This document shows, piece after piece, positions 26,860 through 36,000 of a stretch of DNA of 64,000 nt. Numbering within the stretch: the stretch's first letter is position 1; each line of letters starts with the position of its first letter. The stretch spans positions 186,001 through 250,000 of the forward strand of contig JADBKR010000002.1 of assembly GCA_014896295.1 (NCBI GenBank), given 5' to 3'. The stretch is from Limnochordaceae bacterium. Its GTDB lineage: Bacteria > Bacillota > Limnochordia > Limnochordales > Geochordaceae. Both the position numbers and the translations under genes were made by a program. A model generated the notes under the pieces. That model was not told where the DNA came from, did not search any database, and saw nothing but the letters and a program-made list of their open reading frames with translations.

Positions 26860-28170
26860 GTCTTAATTTATGCTGTCCAAAAGCCTCGATTCCGACCCTG
26901 CCGAGGCGACTGCCCATTGGATCAGAAGGGTTGGATGCCGGACGAACAGCATTTTCTCATTGTCTGCCACACTTTCCATGTTATCATTAACATTAGAAAA
27001 AAGCACGATGGGGAAGGCTTTTCTCTGACTGGCAAAAAGTATTACATAGCGAAACCAAGGCGGGATCAGTGGGCTTTCCCATGGACTTAAAGGAAGGTTT
27101 CATGATCAGAAACTGCTTGTTTTAGAAAGAGAGAAGCCGAACTTGCTTTTCATTTGACAGCTCAGAAAACACTTAGAGAACTTGACCCTATATGACTCCT
27201 CCATTCTGTCTGTGTTTGCCCATGGTTATGTTTGACCTGCCAACATGAAAAAGTCAGATCCACTGACTGGAAACAACGCACACGCTGACGGCAAGCAGGG
27301 TGAGACTTCCGCACAGCCAATCATGTTAAAGGACTTTGGCGCCTCAGCGAAGCCACGCTGGGTGCCGGGAAAACTTGAGCGCTTGCAAAAGATCAGCGGG
27401 TTACTTTGTTAAATCTCAGAGCTATGTTTTACTAGGCTTCAACCTGACAGAAGCTGCCTCGGCCCTGAGATCATGCGGGGTACTGGGGCTTGGGGGTACC
27501 ACCATGTGCAGGCGAAGCCACACAGCCTGAGAGCATGGCTTTGGCAGTGGAAGAAAAAGCGCATTCAAGGTGTTCCACCCTGTACCTGTATCTGTACTCT
27601 GTTTCTTCCTCATTTCCATCCTAACCTTGCTGGCACAAATCACTTGACGATGGATCAAGCACATTCTGCCTCTTCGGAACTGCTTGCGGCTCAGCAAGCT
27701 TCCTGAACCAGTTATCAGCGCTTGGAAGCAGAAGCTTCTTTAGCTGATCTGACAGTGGGGAGGAACAGCGTTCCACACTTGGGAGAAGTTTTAGCACATG
27801 AATCAGGCTTTTTTTAAATAGACTTGCTTCAAACAGAGCTGAAAGCTGCTGACCTTCTCTCTTATTTCTTCTTGAGATGCCCAACCTCAGCTGGAAGGTT
27901 CATATTGGTGACACCCAGCAGCCTTACGCCACCAGATACGTGGATGCATCTCTCTGATAAGATGGGGCAGATTGGAGGCCCAGGCTTCCAGGTTGGCATG
28001 ATGCTCATTTACCGCTCAGGAAAGCGCGGAGAACTACTGTAACTGGGTTCTCGCGAGGGTCTTCTATTTGCTGATTTATGGAGGTGAAGCTCTGACGAAG
28101 TACAACATTCACAGCTTGATTGATGTAAAACTTCTGCTGGCACTCCCAACGATGTTGGAAGATGGCAGAG
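26860..28170. other. Second AT-rich, non-bacterial-looking block
   Basis: About 1.3 kb with the same alien texture as 9695-10495: AT-rich, few CpG, frequent TG/CA, runs of A and T, and only chance frames under about 100 codons. It lies where the 5' end of the ABC permease and probably its binding-protein gene should be. No repeats, inverted ends, transposase or target duplication were seen; edges are estimated to 20-30 bp. Interpreted as assembly chimera or contaminant. Confidence 0.75.
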
Positions 28171-28171
28171 C

Positions 28172-28998
28172 ATGAAGCAGCCTCGAGACCAGCCACCACC
28201 GCTGGTGGGCTCCGTCGCGGCCCTGGGAGCCGGCGGGCTGGCAGGAGCCTGTACCGGCGTGCTGCACGCCCGTTTGAAGGTGCCGGCCTTGCTGGCCGGC
28301 ATCCTCACGATGACAGGGCTCTACTCCGTCAACCTCCGGGTCATGGGGCGCCCCAATGTCGCCCTCCTGCGCATGCCCACCCTGATCGAGGGCGTGCAGG
28401 AGCTGGGGATCGGGCCGCGATGGGCGGCGCTCGCGCTCTTCGTGGTGGCGTCGCTCGTGCTGGCGGGCGGGCTGTACTGGTTTTTGCGCACCGAAGTGGG
28501 TCTGGCGCTGCGCGCTACGGGTGACAACGAAGGGATGGCGTCGAGCAGCGGGATCGAGACGGGCTGGACCAAGACCCTCGGCCTCGCCGTCTCCAACGCG
28601 CTCGTCTCCTTCTCGGGGCGCTCGCCGCCCAGTACCAGGGCTTCGCGGACGTCAACATGGGGGTCGGCACCATCGTGGCCGGCCTCGCTTCCGTCATCGT
28701 GGGAGAGGTGCTCCTCCGCCCGCGAAGGCTGTGGGCCGCTCTCTCGTCGGCCCTGGTCGGTAGCGTGGGATACCGGGCGGCCATTGCCGTGGCGCTCGCC
28801 ATGGGGCTGGCCCCCGGCGATCTCAAGCTGATCACGGCGCTTTTGGTCATGGCCGCCCTTGCCCTGCCCTCGGTGGCGGGAGAGCCGGGCCGGCACCCGC
28901 GCCGGGGGGTCGTACAGCGGCTGGCCCAGGCGCTGCCGCGCGCAGGAGCGGCCGGCCGGCCGCAGCCAGGGGTCATGGCCGGCCAGGAGCGGAGGTAA
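28172..28998 (+). pseudogene. ABC transporter permease (TrpY-like/LivH-related), 5'-truncated and frameshifted
   Basis: Membrane subunit of a LivH-like ABC importer of the uncharacterised tryptophan/sugar (TrpXYZ-like) type. Homology begins only at LVGSVAALGAGGLAGACTGV (28202), so roughly 60 N-terminal residues are missing at the alien junction. LLAGILTMTGLYSVNLRVMG and the following segments are typical. After SNALVSFSG the frame breaks. The next frame continues with QYQGFADVNMGVGTIVAGL and ends at 28996-28998. One more G in the GGGG run at 28615-28618 makes a single frame (SGALAAQYQGF). The ATPase gene follows 4 nt later. Confidence 0.85.
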
Positions 28999-29002
28999 GG
29001 CG

Positions 29003-29803
29003 ATGCCCTCCTCGATGCTGGTCGTCGACCGGGTGGTCAAACGCTTCGTCCATAGCGGCCAGGGCGCGGCGTTGGACGGCGTCTCGCTCGAGCTGGCGGC
29101 CGGCGAGTTCGCCACCGTGGTCGGGAGTAACGGGGCCGGGAAGACCACGCTCCTGCACGTGATCGCCGGCGGCCTCTTGCCGGACGAGGGCCGGGTCGTC
29201 GTGGACGGGCACGAGGTGACCGCCTGGCCGCAGCACCGGCGTGCGGGCTGGATCGGCATGGTATTCCAGGATCCGGCGGCGGGCACCGCAGGATCCCTGA
29301 CGGTAGAAGAAAACATGGTCCTGGCGCTCACGGCCGGCAGGCGCCGAACGCTTGCGCCGGCGGTGCGCCCTGCCCGCCGGGAGTGGGTCGTGGAGAGCCT
29401 GCGCCGGCTGGGGATGGGCCTCGAGCAGCGGCTCCACGTGGCGGTGCGCCATCTTTCCGGGGGCCAGCGCCAGGCGCTCGCCCTTCTGATGGCGGCGGCG
29501 CGACAGCCCAGGGTGCTGCTCCTGGACGAGCATACGGCGTCCCTCGATCCGCAGGCGGCCGAGGCGGTGCTCGAGCTCACTCGCCAGCTCGTCCGGGATC
29601 TGGGCCTCACGACGTTGATGGTGACCCACAACCTCAAACACGCCTTGACCATGGGAGACCGGACGGTCATCATGCACCGGGGCCGGGTGGTGCTGGACCT
29701 GCGAGGCGAAAGGCGCCGGCGGATGGACGTGGGAGATCTCGCCGAAGCCTTCCGCCACGCATGCCACGAGGTGCTCGCGGATGACCAGATGATCCTGGCC
29801 TGA
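29003..29803 (+). CDS. ABC transporter ATP-binding protein (TrpZ-like)
   Basis: ATPase partner of the truncated permease. 266 aa from ATG 29003, with GGAGGT overlapping the permease end. Walker A is VVGSNGAGKTTLLHVIAG, the Q-loop MVFQDPAAGTAG, the signature HLSGGQRQALALLMAA, Walker B VLLLDEHTASLDPQ (DEH in place of DEP) and the switch MVTHNLKHALTMGDR. The long Q-loop insertion TAGSLTVEENMVLAL matches ATPases of the uncharacterised ABC.X4/TrpXYZ group. Substrate unknown because the binding protein is missing. Confidence 0.88.
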   Translation: MPSSMLVVDRVVKRFVHSGQGAALDGVSLELAAGEFATVVGSNGAGKTTLLHVIAGGLLPDEGRVVVDGHEVTAWPQHRRAGWIGMVFQDPAAGTAGSLTVEENMVLALTAGRRRTLAPAVRPARREWVVESLRRLGMGLEQRLHVAVRHLSGGQRQALALLMAAARQPRVLLLDEHTASLDPQAAEAVLELTRQLVRDLGLTTLMVTHNLKHALTMGDRTVIMHRGRVVLDLRGERRRRMDVGDLAEAFRHACHEVLADDQMILA

Positions 29804-29872
29804 GCGGAAAGCCGGCGGGCAGACCTCCTCGCTGCCGCCTGCCGGCGCCAGGTGTTTCGAAAGGGGAGTCTC

Positions 29873-30598
29873 ATGGCAACGGCTCCGCTGGGGTTTTGGC
29901 TGGACTCCTCCCACCTGCGCCACCAACTCCGCAACGAGCTGGCCCTGGCCCGTGCCGCGACCCAGGCCGCTTTGGGCGCCTGCTCCAGCCCGCTCGTCAC
30001 GACGTACTTGCGCCGTGCGCTCGACGCCATCGATCGAGTCTCGACCCTCATGGAAGAGGCAGAGCTGCCGCAAGGAGGTCGCGCTCCATCCTCGTCCGAG
30101 CGGCTGGGCCGGGAGGAGACCCGGCTCTTCGACCTCGCCGAGCTGGTGGCCCGGACCCTGGACAGGCTGGCCCCCCGGTTCAAGCACGCAGGGGTGGCGG
30201 CCGCCCTTTCTGCCCGGGCGGGGGCTTGCGCCCGGGTGGTGCGCGGCCATCCCGAGCTTCTCGAGGCGGCTCTCACCAACGTCCTGGTCAACGCCATGGA
30301 AGCCACCCCCACAGGGGGCACGATCCGGGTCGAGATCGAGGACGGGCCGGCCGGATCGGTGAGCGTGAGGGTCGTCGACTCGGGGCCCGGCATCGCCCCG
30401 GAAGTGATGGCGCGGCTCCTGCGCGAACCGGTGACCACCAAGGCCGGGCCCAACCGGGGCGTGGGGTTGCTCATGACCCGCCGGATCGTGGAGGAGCTCC
30501 ACGGAGGCCGCCTGGTCATGGGGTCAGAACGCGGGCGCGGAGCCACGTTGATCCTGCAACTGCCCCTCGCGAGCCCCACGTTGGAGGAGACGAGGTGA
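29873..30598 (+). CDS. Orphan sensor-kinase-like protein, Spo0B/DcuS-type helical domain plus HATPase
   Basis: 241 aa, soluble, no membrane segment and no sensor domain. Residues 8-70 form a helical hairpin starting SSHLRHQLRNELALARAA, reminiscent of the Spo0B/CitA (H-x-F-x-N) phosphoacceptor helix, with His14 or His17 as candidates. Residues 95-235 are a Bergerat ATPase: N-box NVLVNAMEATP, G1 VDSGPGIAP, G2 PNRGVGLLMTRRIVEELHGG. No response regulator lies near. ATG 29873 follows AAGGGGAG by 4-5 nt; an ATG at 29852 is less likely. The role could be phosphorelay or anti-sigma type; only the ATPase fold is certain. Confidence 0.78.
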   Translation: MATAPLGFWLDSSHLRHQLRNELALARAATQAALGACSSPLVTTYLRRALDAIDRVSTLMEEAELPQGGRAPSSSERLGREETRLFDLAELVARTLDRLAPRFKHAGVAAALSARAGACARVVRGHPELLEAALTNVLVNAMEATPTGGTIRVEIEDGPAGSVSVRVVDSGPGIAPEVMARLLREPVTTKAGPNRGVGLLMTRRIVEELHGGRLVMGSERGRGATLILQLPLASPTLEETR

Positions 30599-30605
30599 TG
30601 GTGTC

Positions 30606-30893
30606 GTGCTGCACGCGGTCGCGCTGCTGTGGATCGTCGATGCCGAGGCCAACGCCCGGCTGCGCCCGGCTCATCTGGAATACGTCGGCCGGCTGTACCG
30701 GGAAGGGAAGGTGGTGCTGGCCGGGCCTTTCGCCGACGGCCGGGGCGGCATGGTGATCTACCGGGTCGCCTCCATGGACGAAGCCCAACGGCTCGTCCTG
30801 GACGATCCGGTCGTGCAGGGAGGCGCGCGGCGCTTCACGCTGCTCGAGTGGAAGCCCCTCGACCTCGGCGCTCCGGGTGGGACGTCCCGCTGA
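30606..30893 (+). CDS. YciI-like protein
   Basis: Small ferredoxin-like dimer of the YciI/YCII family, 95 aa from GTG 30606. It has the family layout: VALLWIVDAEANARLRPAHL, EYVGRLYREGKVVLAGPFAD, GGMVIYRVASMDEAQRLVLD and a final DPVVQGGARRFTLLEW. The conserved R-x-x-H and GPF-D features are present. Function of the family is unclear. It is nearly contiguous with the kinase-like gene and overlaps the next gene. Confidence 0.83.
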   Translation: MLHAVALLWIVDAEANARLRPAHLEYVGRLYREGKVVLAGPFADGRGGMVIYRVASMDEAQRLVLDDPVVQGGARRFTLLEWKPLDLGAPGGTSR

Positions 30894-31924
30894 ACGCCCG
30901 GTACCCGGACGGCGCCCGGGCAGGCGGCACGGCCCTGGTGCTGAGTTCGGCCGTCGCCTTCGGGGCCATGCCGTCGCTCGCCCGCATCGCCTACGACCAT
31001 GGCGCCGGCGCGTACGCCCTGCTGGCCATCCGGTTCTCGATGGCCTTTGCCGTGCTCACAGGGGTGGCTGCGCTCGCCGGGCGCTGGCCTCGGCAGGCGT
31101 TGAGGCCGGCTCCGCTCCTGTTGGGCGCAGTGGGCTACGCGGGCACGGCCATTGGCCTTTTCCGCGCGCTTCAGTTCGTGCCGGCTTCGGTCGCCTCGGT
31201 GCTCTTCTACACCTACCCCGCGCTCGTCGGCGTGGTCGACGCTCTGGTCCGGCGCCGCTCACCCGGGGCAGCTCAGGTGCTGTCGCTGGGCGGGGCTGTC
31301 TTGGGGTCGGCGCTGGTCGCCGGGGTGCAGCCGGCGCCGCTGGACGCCCGGGGAGTCCTCCTGGCCCTGGGCGCGGCCTGTTGCTATGCCGGGTACATCC
31401 TGGCGGGCGAGCGGACGACCGCCGGTACCGACGCGTGGCAGCTGGCCGTAGGGGTGACGGCGGGGGCCGCCATGACCACCGCCGCAATGGCGTGGACGGA
31501 CGGCCCCGGCCTCTCGGGCATCGAGGGCCCGGGATGGGCGGCCGGAGCGGCCCTCGCCCTCCTCTCCACGGCGTACGCCATCCCGGCCTTCCTGGCCGGC
31601 CTGGCCCGGGTGGGCCCGTCCACCGCCGCGGTGCTGTCGGCAGGGGAGCCTTTGACCGCCCTGCTGCTGGCGGTGCTGTTCCTCGGGGAGCGACTCACCG
31701 CTCCGCAGGTCGCCGGCGCCGTCCTGGTCGTGGCCGCCATGGTCGTCGCATCGACCCGCCCTCCGGGGCCGTCACGGGCTCAACCTCCGGGCAGCTCCGT
31801 GAAAGGCGGCAGGCCGTCCTGGAGCCGGCGCAGCGCTTCTTGGAGGCCCTCGACGGCCCCCCGGACCGCGCCGACGCCCGGCGTGCCCCAAGCTCCCCGG
31901 CCCTCCGGCAGCCCCAGGACGTAG
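30890..31924 (+). CDS. EamA/DMT-family transporter (start and end uncertain)
   Basis: Ten-helix drug/metabolite transporter with two EamA repeats: SAVAFGAMPSLARIAYDHGA at the start and GVLLALGAACCYAGYILAGE mid-protein, with ALQFVPASVASVLFYTYPAL and VLSAGEPLTALLLAVLFLGE as the paired helix-4/5 motifs. No ATG/GTG/TTG covers helix 1. CTG 30890 overlaps the YciI stop as CTGA, behind GGGTGGG, and fits the role; GTG 30938 would shorten helix 1. EamA homology ends near residue 300 (VAAMVVAST). The last 50 residues are read across the convergent DUF402 gene and look non-native, suggesting a missing stop or an indel. Confidence 0.8.
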   Translation: MNARYPDGARAGGTALVLSSAVAFGAMPSLARIAYDHGAGAYALLAIRFSMAFAVLTGVAALAGRWPRQALRPAPLLLGAVGYAGTAIGLFRALQFVPASVASVLFYTYPALVGVVDALVRRRSPGAAQVLSLGGAVLGSALVAGVQPAPLDARGVLLALGAACCYAGYILAGERTTAGTDAWQLAVGVTAGAAMTTAAMAWTDGPGLSGIEGPGWAAGAALALLSTAYAIPAFLAGLARVGPSTAAVLSAGEPLTALLLAVLFLGERLTAPQVAGAVLVVAAMVVASTRPPGPSRAQPPGSSVKGGRPSWSRRSASWRPSTAPRTAPTPGVPQAPRPSGSPRT

Positions 31925-32280
31925 TCGACGAACTCGTCGCCATCGAGCACCAGGAGCCGCCCGTTGGGGTAGACGAACAGGTCGAGCACCGCGTCGCGGT
32001 AACGAAAGCCCTCCCCGGTCTCCTCCACGCCGTCCGTGAGGTCGACGTACCAGCCCCGCAGCCTCCCCTGCCGGTCCATCAGGCGCAAATACACCGCGCG
32101 AGCGCCCGGCCGGTAATACTCGAGCGCCGGGTCACCCGGTTCCACCGTCACGAAAGGCGTCACCCAGCGCCCGCCTGCCCACCGGGTCCGCACCACGGTC
32201 AAGACACCCTCCCGGCCGATGAGCTCGGCCTCGTAGCGAATGCGCTCGGTACCATCGGCCCGGAGCTTGACGACGAGCAC
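31780..32280 (-). CDS. DUF402 protein (nucleoside diphosphate phosphatase-like, NtdP/FomD family)
   Basis: 166 aa from GTG 32280 behind GGGAGGAG. The DUF402 core is visible: PFVTVEPGDPALEYYRPGAR, WYVDLTDGVEETGEGFRYRD, AVLDLFVYPNGRLLVLDGDE and FVDYVL. The acidic residues (D-x-x-LD, LDGDEF) correspond to the metal site of Ntdp-type phosphatases such as B. subtilis YjjG-like NtdP and Streptomyces FomD, so pyrophosphatase activity is plausible. It converges on the EamA gene and overlaps it by 145 nt. Confidence 0.8.
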   Translation of the reverse strand: MLVVKLRADGTERIRYEAELIGREGVLTVVRTRWAGGRWVTPFVTVEPGDPALEYYRPGARAVYLRLMDRQGRLRGWYVDLTDGVEETGEGFRYRDAVLDLFVYPNGRLLVLDGDEFVDYVLGLPEGRGAWGTPGVGAVRGAVEGLQEALRRLQDGLPPFTELPGG

Positions 32281-32306
32281 CTGGCGTCTCTCCTCCCGCG
32301 GTCCGG

Positions 32307-32334
32307 CCGCAACAAGTCAGCCGCAGCAAGTCAG
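32307..32334. repeat. Two tandem copies of a 14-nt motif
   Basis: CCGCAACAAGTCAG (32307-32320) is followed directly by CCGCAGCAAGTCAG (32321-32334), differing at one base. It sits in the divergent region between the DUF402 and CBS-ACT genes, about 90 nt before the latter. It could be a repeated regulator half-site. Confidence 0.5.
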
Positions 32335-32425
32335 AAGAGGTAATCGGGCCGGTTGGCGAACATCTGAGGTGACGAGACCGGGCGTGTTCCGCCGAAGCTC
32401 CCGGTAGAACGGAGGCACGGGCCCG

Positions 32426-33073
32426 ATGCGTGTCAGAGACAAGATGACCCCCAATCCCATTACCGTCGAACCCTCGACCCCCGTCTCCCAGGCGCTGCGC
32501 CTGATGGAAGGCCGCAAGATCCGGCGCCTTCCCGTCGTCCAGGCCGGGCGGCTGGTGGGCATCGTCACGCTGCTCGATCTCATGAGGGTATCGGCCTCCC
32601 CCGCCACCACCCTCAGTATCTACGAACTGCGCTACCTGCTGGACAAGCTGACGGTGCAGGAGGCGATGAGCCGGCGCCTCATCACGGTCGGCCCCGACGA
32701 GCCCATCGAGCAGGCGGCGCTCTTGATGCGCCAGCACAAGATCGGCGGGCTGCCGGTCGTGGAGAGCGACCATCTCGTGGGCATCATCACCGAGACGGAC
32801 ATCTTCGACGCGTTCGTCGAGCTCCTGGGCATGCGCAGGCCGGGAGTCCGCCTCGAGATCGACTGCACGGACCGCCCCGGCGAGCTCTCCCGCATCGCGA
32901 CCATCATCGCCAAGCGGGGCCTCAACATCCACTCCGTGGTCACGACCCCCGCGCCGCCCGGCCAGGCACACCTGGTCTTCCGCGTGGAAGGCAACGACAT
33001 GGCGCAGCTGGTCGACGAGCTCGAGCACGCCGGCTGCCGCGTCGCATGGGAGGCGCCATCCACCGCTGCGTGA
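32426..33073 (+). CDS. CBS-CBS-ACT protein (AcuB-like)
   Basis: 215 aa. Two CBS domains (MRVRDKMTPNPITVEPSTPV, and VQEAMSRRLITVGPDEPIEQ) form an adenosine-nucleotide-binding Bateman module. They are followed by an ACT domain (LEIDCTDRPGELSRIATIIA and NIHSVVTTPAPPG) that usually binds amino acids. AcuB of B. subtilis has this layout and is linked to acetoin use, but no acu genes are nearby. A general regulatory role is inferred. Its last codons overlap the proposed Lhr start. Confidence 0.88.
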   Translation: MRVRDKMTPNPITVEPSTPVSQALRLMEGRKIRRLPVVQAGRLVGIVTLLDLMRVSASPATTLSIYELRYLLDKLTVQEAMSRRLITVGPDEPIEQAALLMRQHKIGGLPVVESDHLVGIITETDIFDAFVELLGMRRPGVRLEIDCTDRPGELSRIATIIAKRGLNIHSVVTTPAPPGQAHLVFRVEGNDMAQLVDELEHAGCRVAWEAPSTAA

Positions 33074-36000
33074 TCCCACCCAGGCGGGGACCGGCGACCC
33101 GCTCGCCTCCTTCGATCCGGCGGTGGCGGCCTACTTCCGGGAGCGTTTCGGCGCGCCGACGCTTGCCCAGCGCATGGCGTGGCCCGCCATCCGATCCGGC
33201 CGGGATACGCTCGTGGCAGCGCCGACGGGCTCGGGCAAGACGCTGGCCGCATTCCTGGTGAGCCTCGACGACCTGATCCGGCGCCCCGTCCCCTCGAAGC
33301 CCGCTCTGCACACACTGTACGTCTCGCCCTTGCGTGCCCTGAGCCACGACATTCACCGGAGCCTCGAACTCCCCTTGCGCGACCTGCAGCGCCTGTTCGT
33401 ACAAGCGGCCCGGCCCTTTCCTCCCATCGACGTGGGGGTTCGCACGTCGGATACGCCGCCTGCGCGGCGGCGGGCCATGGCCACGAAGCCTCCCCACATT
33501 CTCGTCACCACCCCGGAATCGCTGTTGCTCATGATGCTGGCGCCCCGCATGCGCCCGGCTCTTGCCAGCGTGCGGAGGGTCATCGTCGACGAACTGCACG
33601 CCCTCCTGCCCACCAAGCGCGGGGCGCTTCTGGCGCTGTGTTTGGAGCTGCTCGACGAGCTGGCCGGCCGCCGGGTGCAGCGCATCGGCCTGTCGGCCAC
33701 CATCCGGCCCCTCGAGGAGGCTGCTCGCTTCCTCACCGGCACCCGGCAGCCTGGCGCCGAAGTGGTCGACGCCGGCGCCCGCCGCACCATGGACCTGCAG
33801 GTGATCTTGCCCGCCGCCACGTTCCCCTCCGCCCCGGAGGGCACCATCTGGCCCAGCATCGCCCGCCGCCTGGTGGATCTCATCGAAAGCCATCGTTCCA
33901 CCCTGGTCTTCGTCAACAACCGGCGACAGGCCGAGCGCCTCACCCACCTGGTCAACGAACTGGCGGGGCGGCGCCTGGCGCTGACCCATCACGGGAGCAT
34001 GGCCCGGGCCAGCCGTCTCTACGTCGAACAGGCGCTCAAGGCAGGCGAGCTGAAGGCCGTCGTCGCCACCGCCACGTTGGAACTGGGGATCGACGTGGGT
34101 TTCATCGATCTCGTGGTGCACGTCGAATCGCCTCCGGAGGTGTCCCAGGGGCTACAGCGGGTCGGGCGGTCCGGGCACGCGGTCCACGCGTCGGCCAAAG
34201 GACGCATCCTGCCCAAGCATCCTTCGGACCTGCTGGAAGCGGCCGCCTGCGCCCGGGCCATTGCCCGCTTCGACATCGAGCCGCTGGCGCCGGTGCGGCA
34301 GCCGGCGGACGTGCTGGCCCAGTTCGTCGCCGGGGCAGCCACCATCCGGCCCTGGCGCGAGCCCGAGCTGCTGGCCCTCGTGCGGCGCACCGCGTCTTTC
34401 TCGGGCATTTCCGAGGAAATGTGGCACGAGGTGCTGGGCCTGCTGGCCGGCGAGACGCCCGGCCGGCCCGACGTGCCCGTCCGGCCGAGGATCGCCTGGG
34501 ACCGCCGGGACGGAGCGATCCGGGGAATCGATGCGACCCGGACCGTGTTGTACGCCAACGCGGGCACCATCCCGGACCGGGGCACGTATCCCGTCTACCT
34601 TTCCGGCACGGACGTGCGGCTGGGCGAGCTCGACGAGGAGTTCGTCTACGAGACGCGCAGGGGTGACGTCTTCTGGTTGGGGATGGGCGCCTGGCGCGTG
34701 GAGGCCATCCGCCCGGACCGCGTCCTGGTCAGCCGTGCCTCCGGCGTGGTGGCCAAAGTGCCGTTTTGGAGGGGCGAGGGCCTCAGCCGTTCCTCCCACC
34801 TGGGCCGCCACGTCGCCACGTTGCTCGAAGAGCTCGAGCCGCTGCTCGCCGCAGGCCAGGAGGCGGCCGGCCGGGCCCGCATCCGGCAGGAGTGCCACGC
34901 TGACGACGATGCCGCCGGCGCCCTGGTCGACTACCTGACGCGCCAGCTCAGGGCGTGCGGCACCCTGCCCGGGCGGCACCGGGTCGTGGTCGAGAGCTTT
35001 CCCGACGAGCTCGGAGACCGGCGCCTCGCCATCCACTCGCCCCTGGGGCGCCGGCTCAACCAGGCCTGGGCCCTGGCGCAAATCGCCTGGGCTCGCCGCC
35101 ACCTCGGGCTGGAGCTCGACACCGCGGTGGCGGACGACGGGATACTGCTGAGGTTGCCGGGCGAGTACCTCCTGGAGGATGCCTCCCCCCTGGTAGCGCT
35201 CGAGGGAGAGGACCCGGAGAGCCTGATCGACGCGGAGCTCCCGGGTACCCACCTCGTCGCCCAGCTGTTCCGGGAGGCCGCAGGCCGCGCGCTGCTCATC
35301 ACCCGCCCCCACCGGCGCAGGCGGTTGCCCCTGTGGCAACAGCGACTGCGCGCCGCCGACCTGATGCTGCTGCAGTCCGCCCATGGGCAGCGGCCGGGTG
35401 TCCTGGTGCGGGAGGCCCTCCGGGAAGCCCGCCAGGACGTCCTGGACGTGACCGCCATGGCCGCGCTCGTACGGGCGATACGAACGGGCGAGGTCGAGGT
35501 ACGCACCGTCACGTTGCCTGCCCCCTCGCCCTTCGCCGCATCGCTCCTCTTCCAGTTCACCGCCACCTTCCTCTACGAGCCCGACGCCCCCAAGGCGGAG
35601 CGGCAGGCGGCGGTCCTGATGGGGACGGCGCCACAGGCGCTGCAGGAGGCCGCCGCAGGCGGCAGCCTGCCGCGTTTGCTCCACCCGGACGCCATCCGGG
35701 AAGTCTCCCGGCGGAGGGCTTTTCCCCCCTGGCTGCGGCAACGCCCTCCTCGCTCCCTGGAGGAAATGGACGAGTGGCTGCGGCACGCAGGGGACGTGTC
35801 CGACGACGAACTGGCCGCCATGCTGGGCCACGAGCAATGGCCCACGGCTCGCGAGTGGCTCGAGAGGCTGGCCGAACAGGGCCGGGTCACGCACGAGGGG
35901 GGCCTGTGGATCCACGAAGGGATCCTTCCCCTCCTGCAAGCGGCACGCCGGGAGGAAGGGCCCGAGGCCCAGGACGCGGCCCGGATGCTGCTCGAGCGCA

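Noticed and set aside
26960..28042. Short frames in the second AT-rich block
   Set aside because: Random, with vertebrate-like composition and no bacterial signals.
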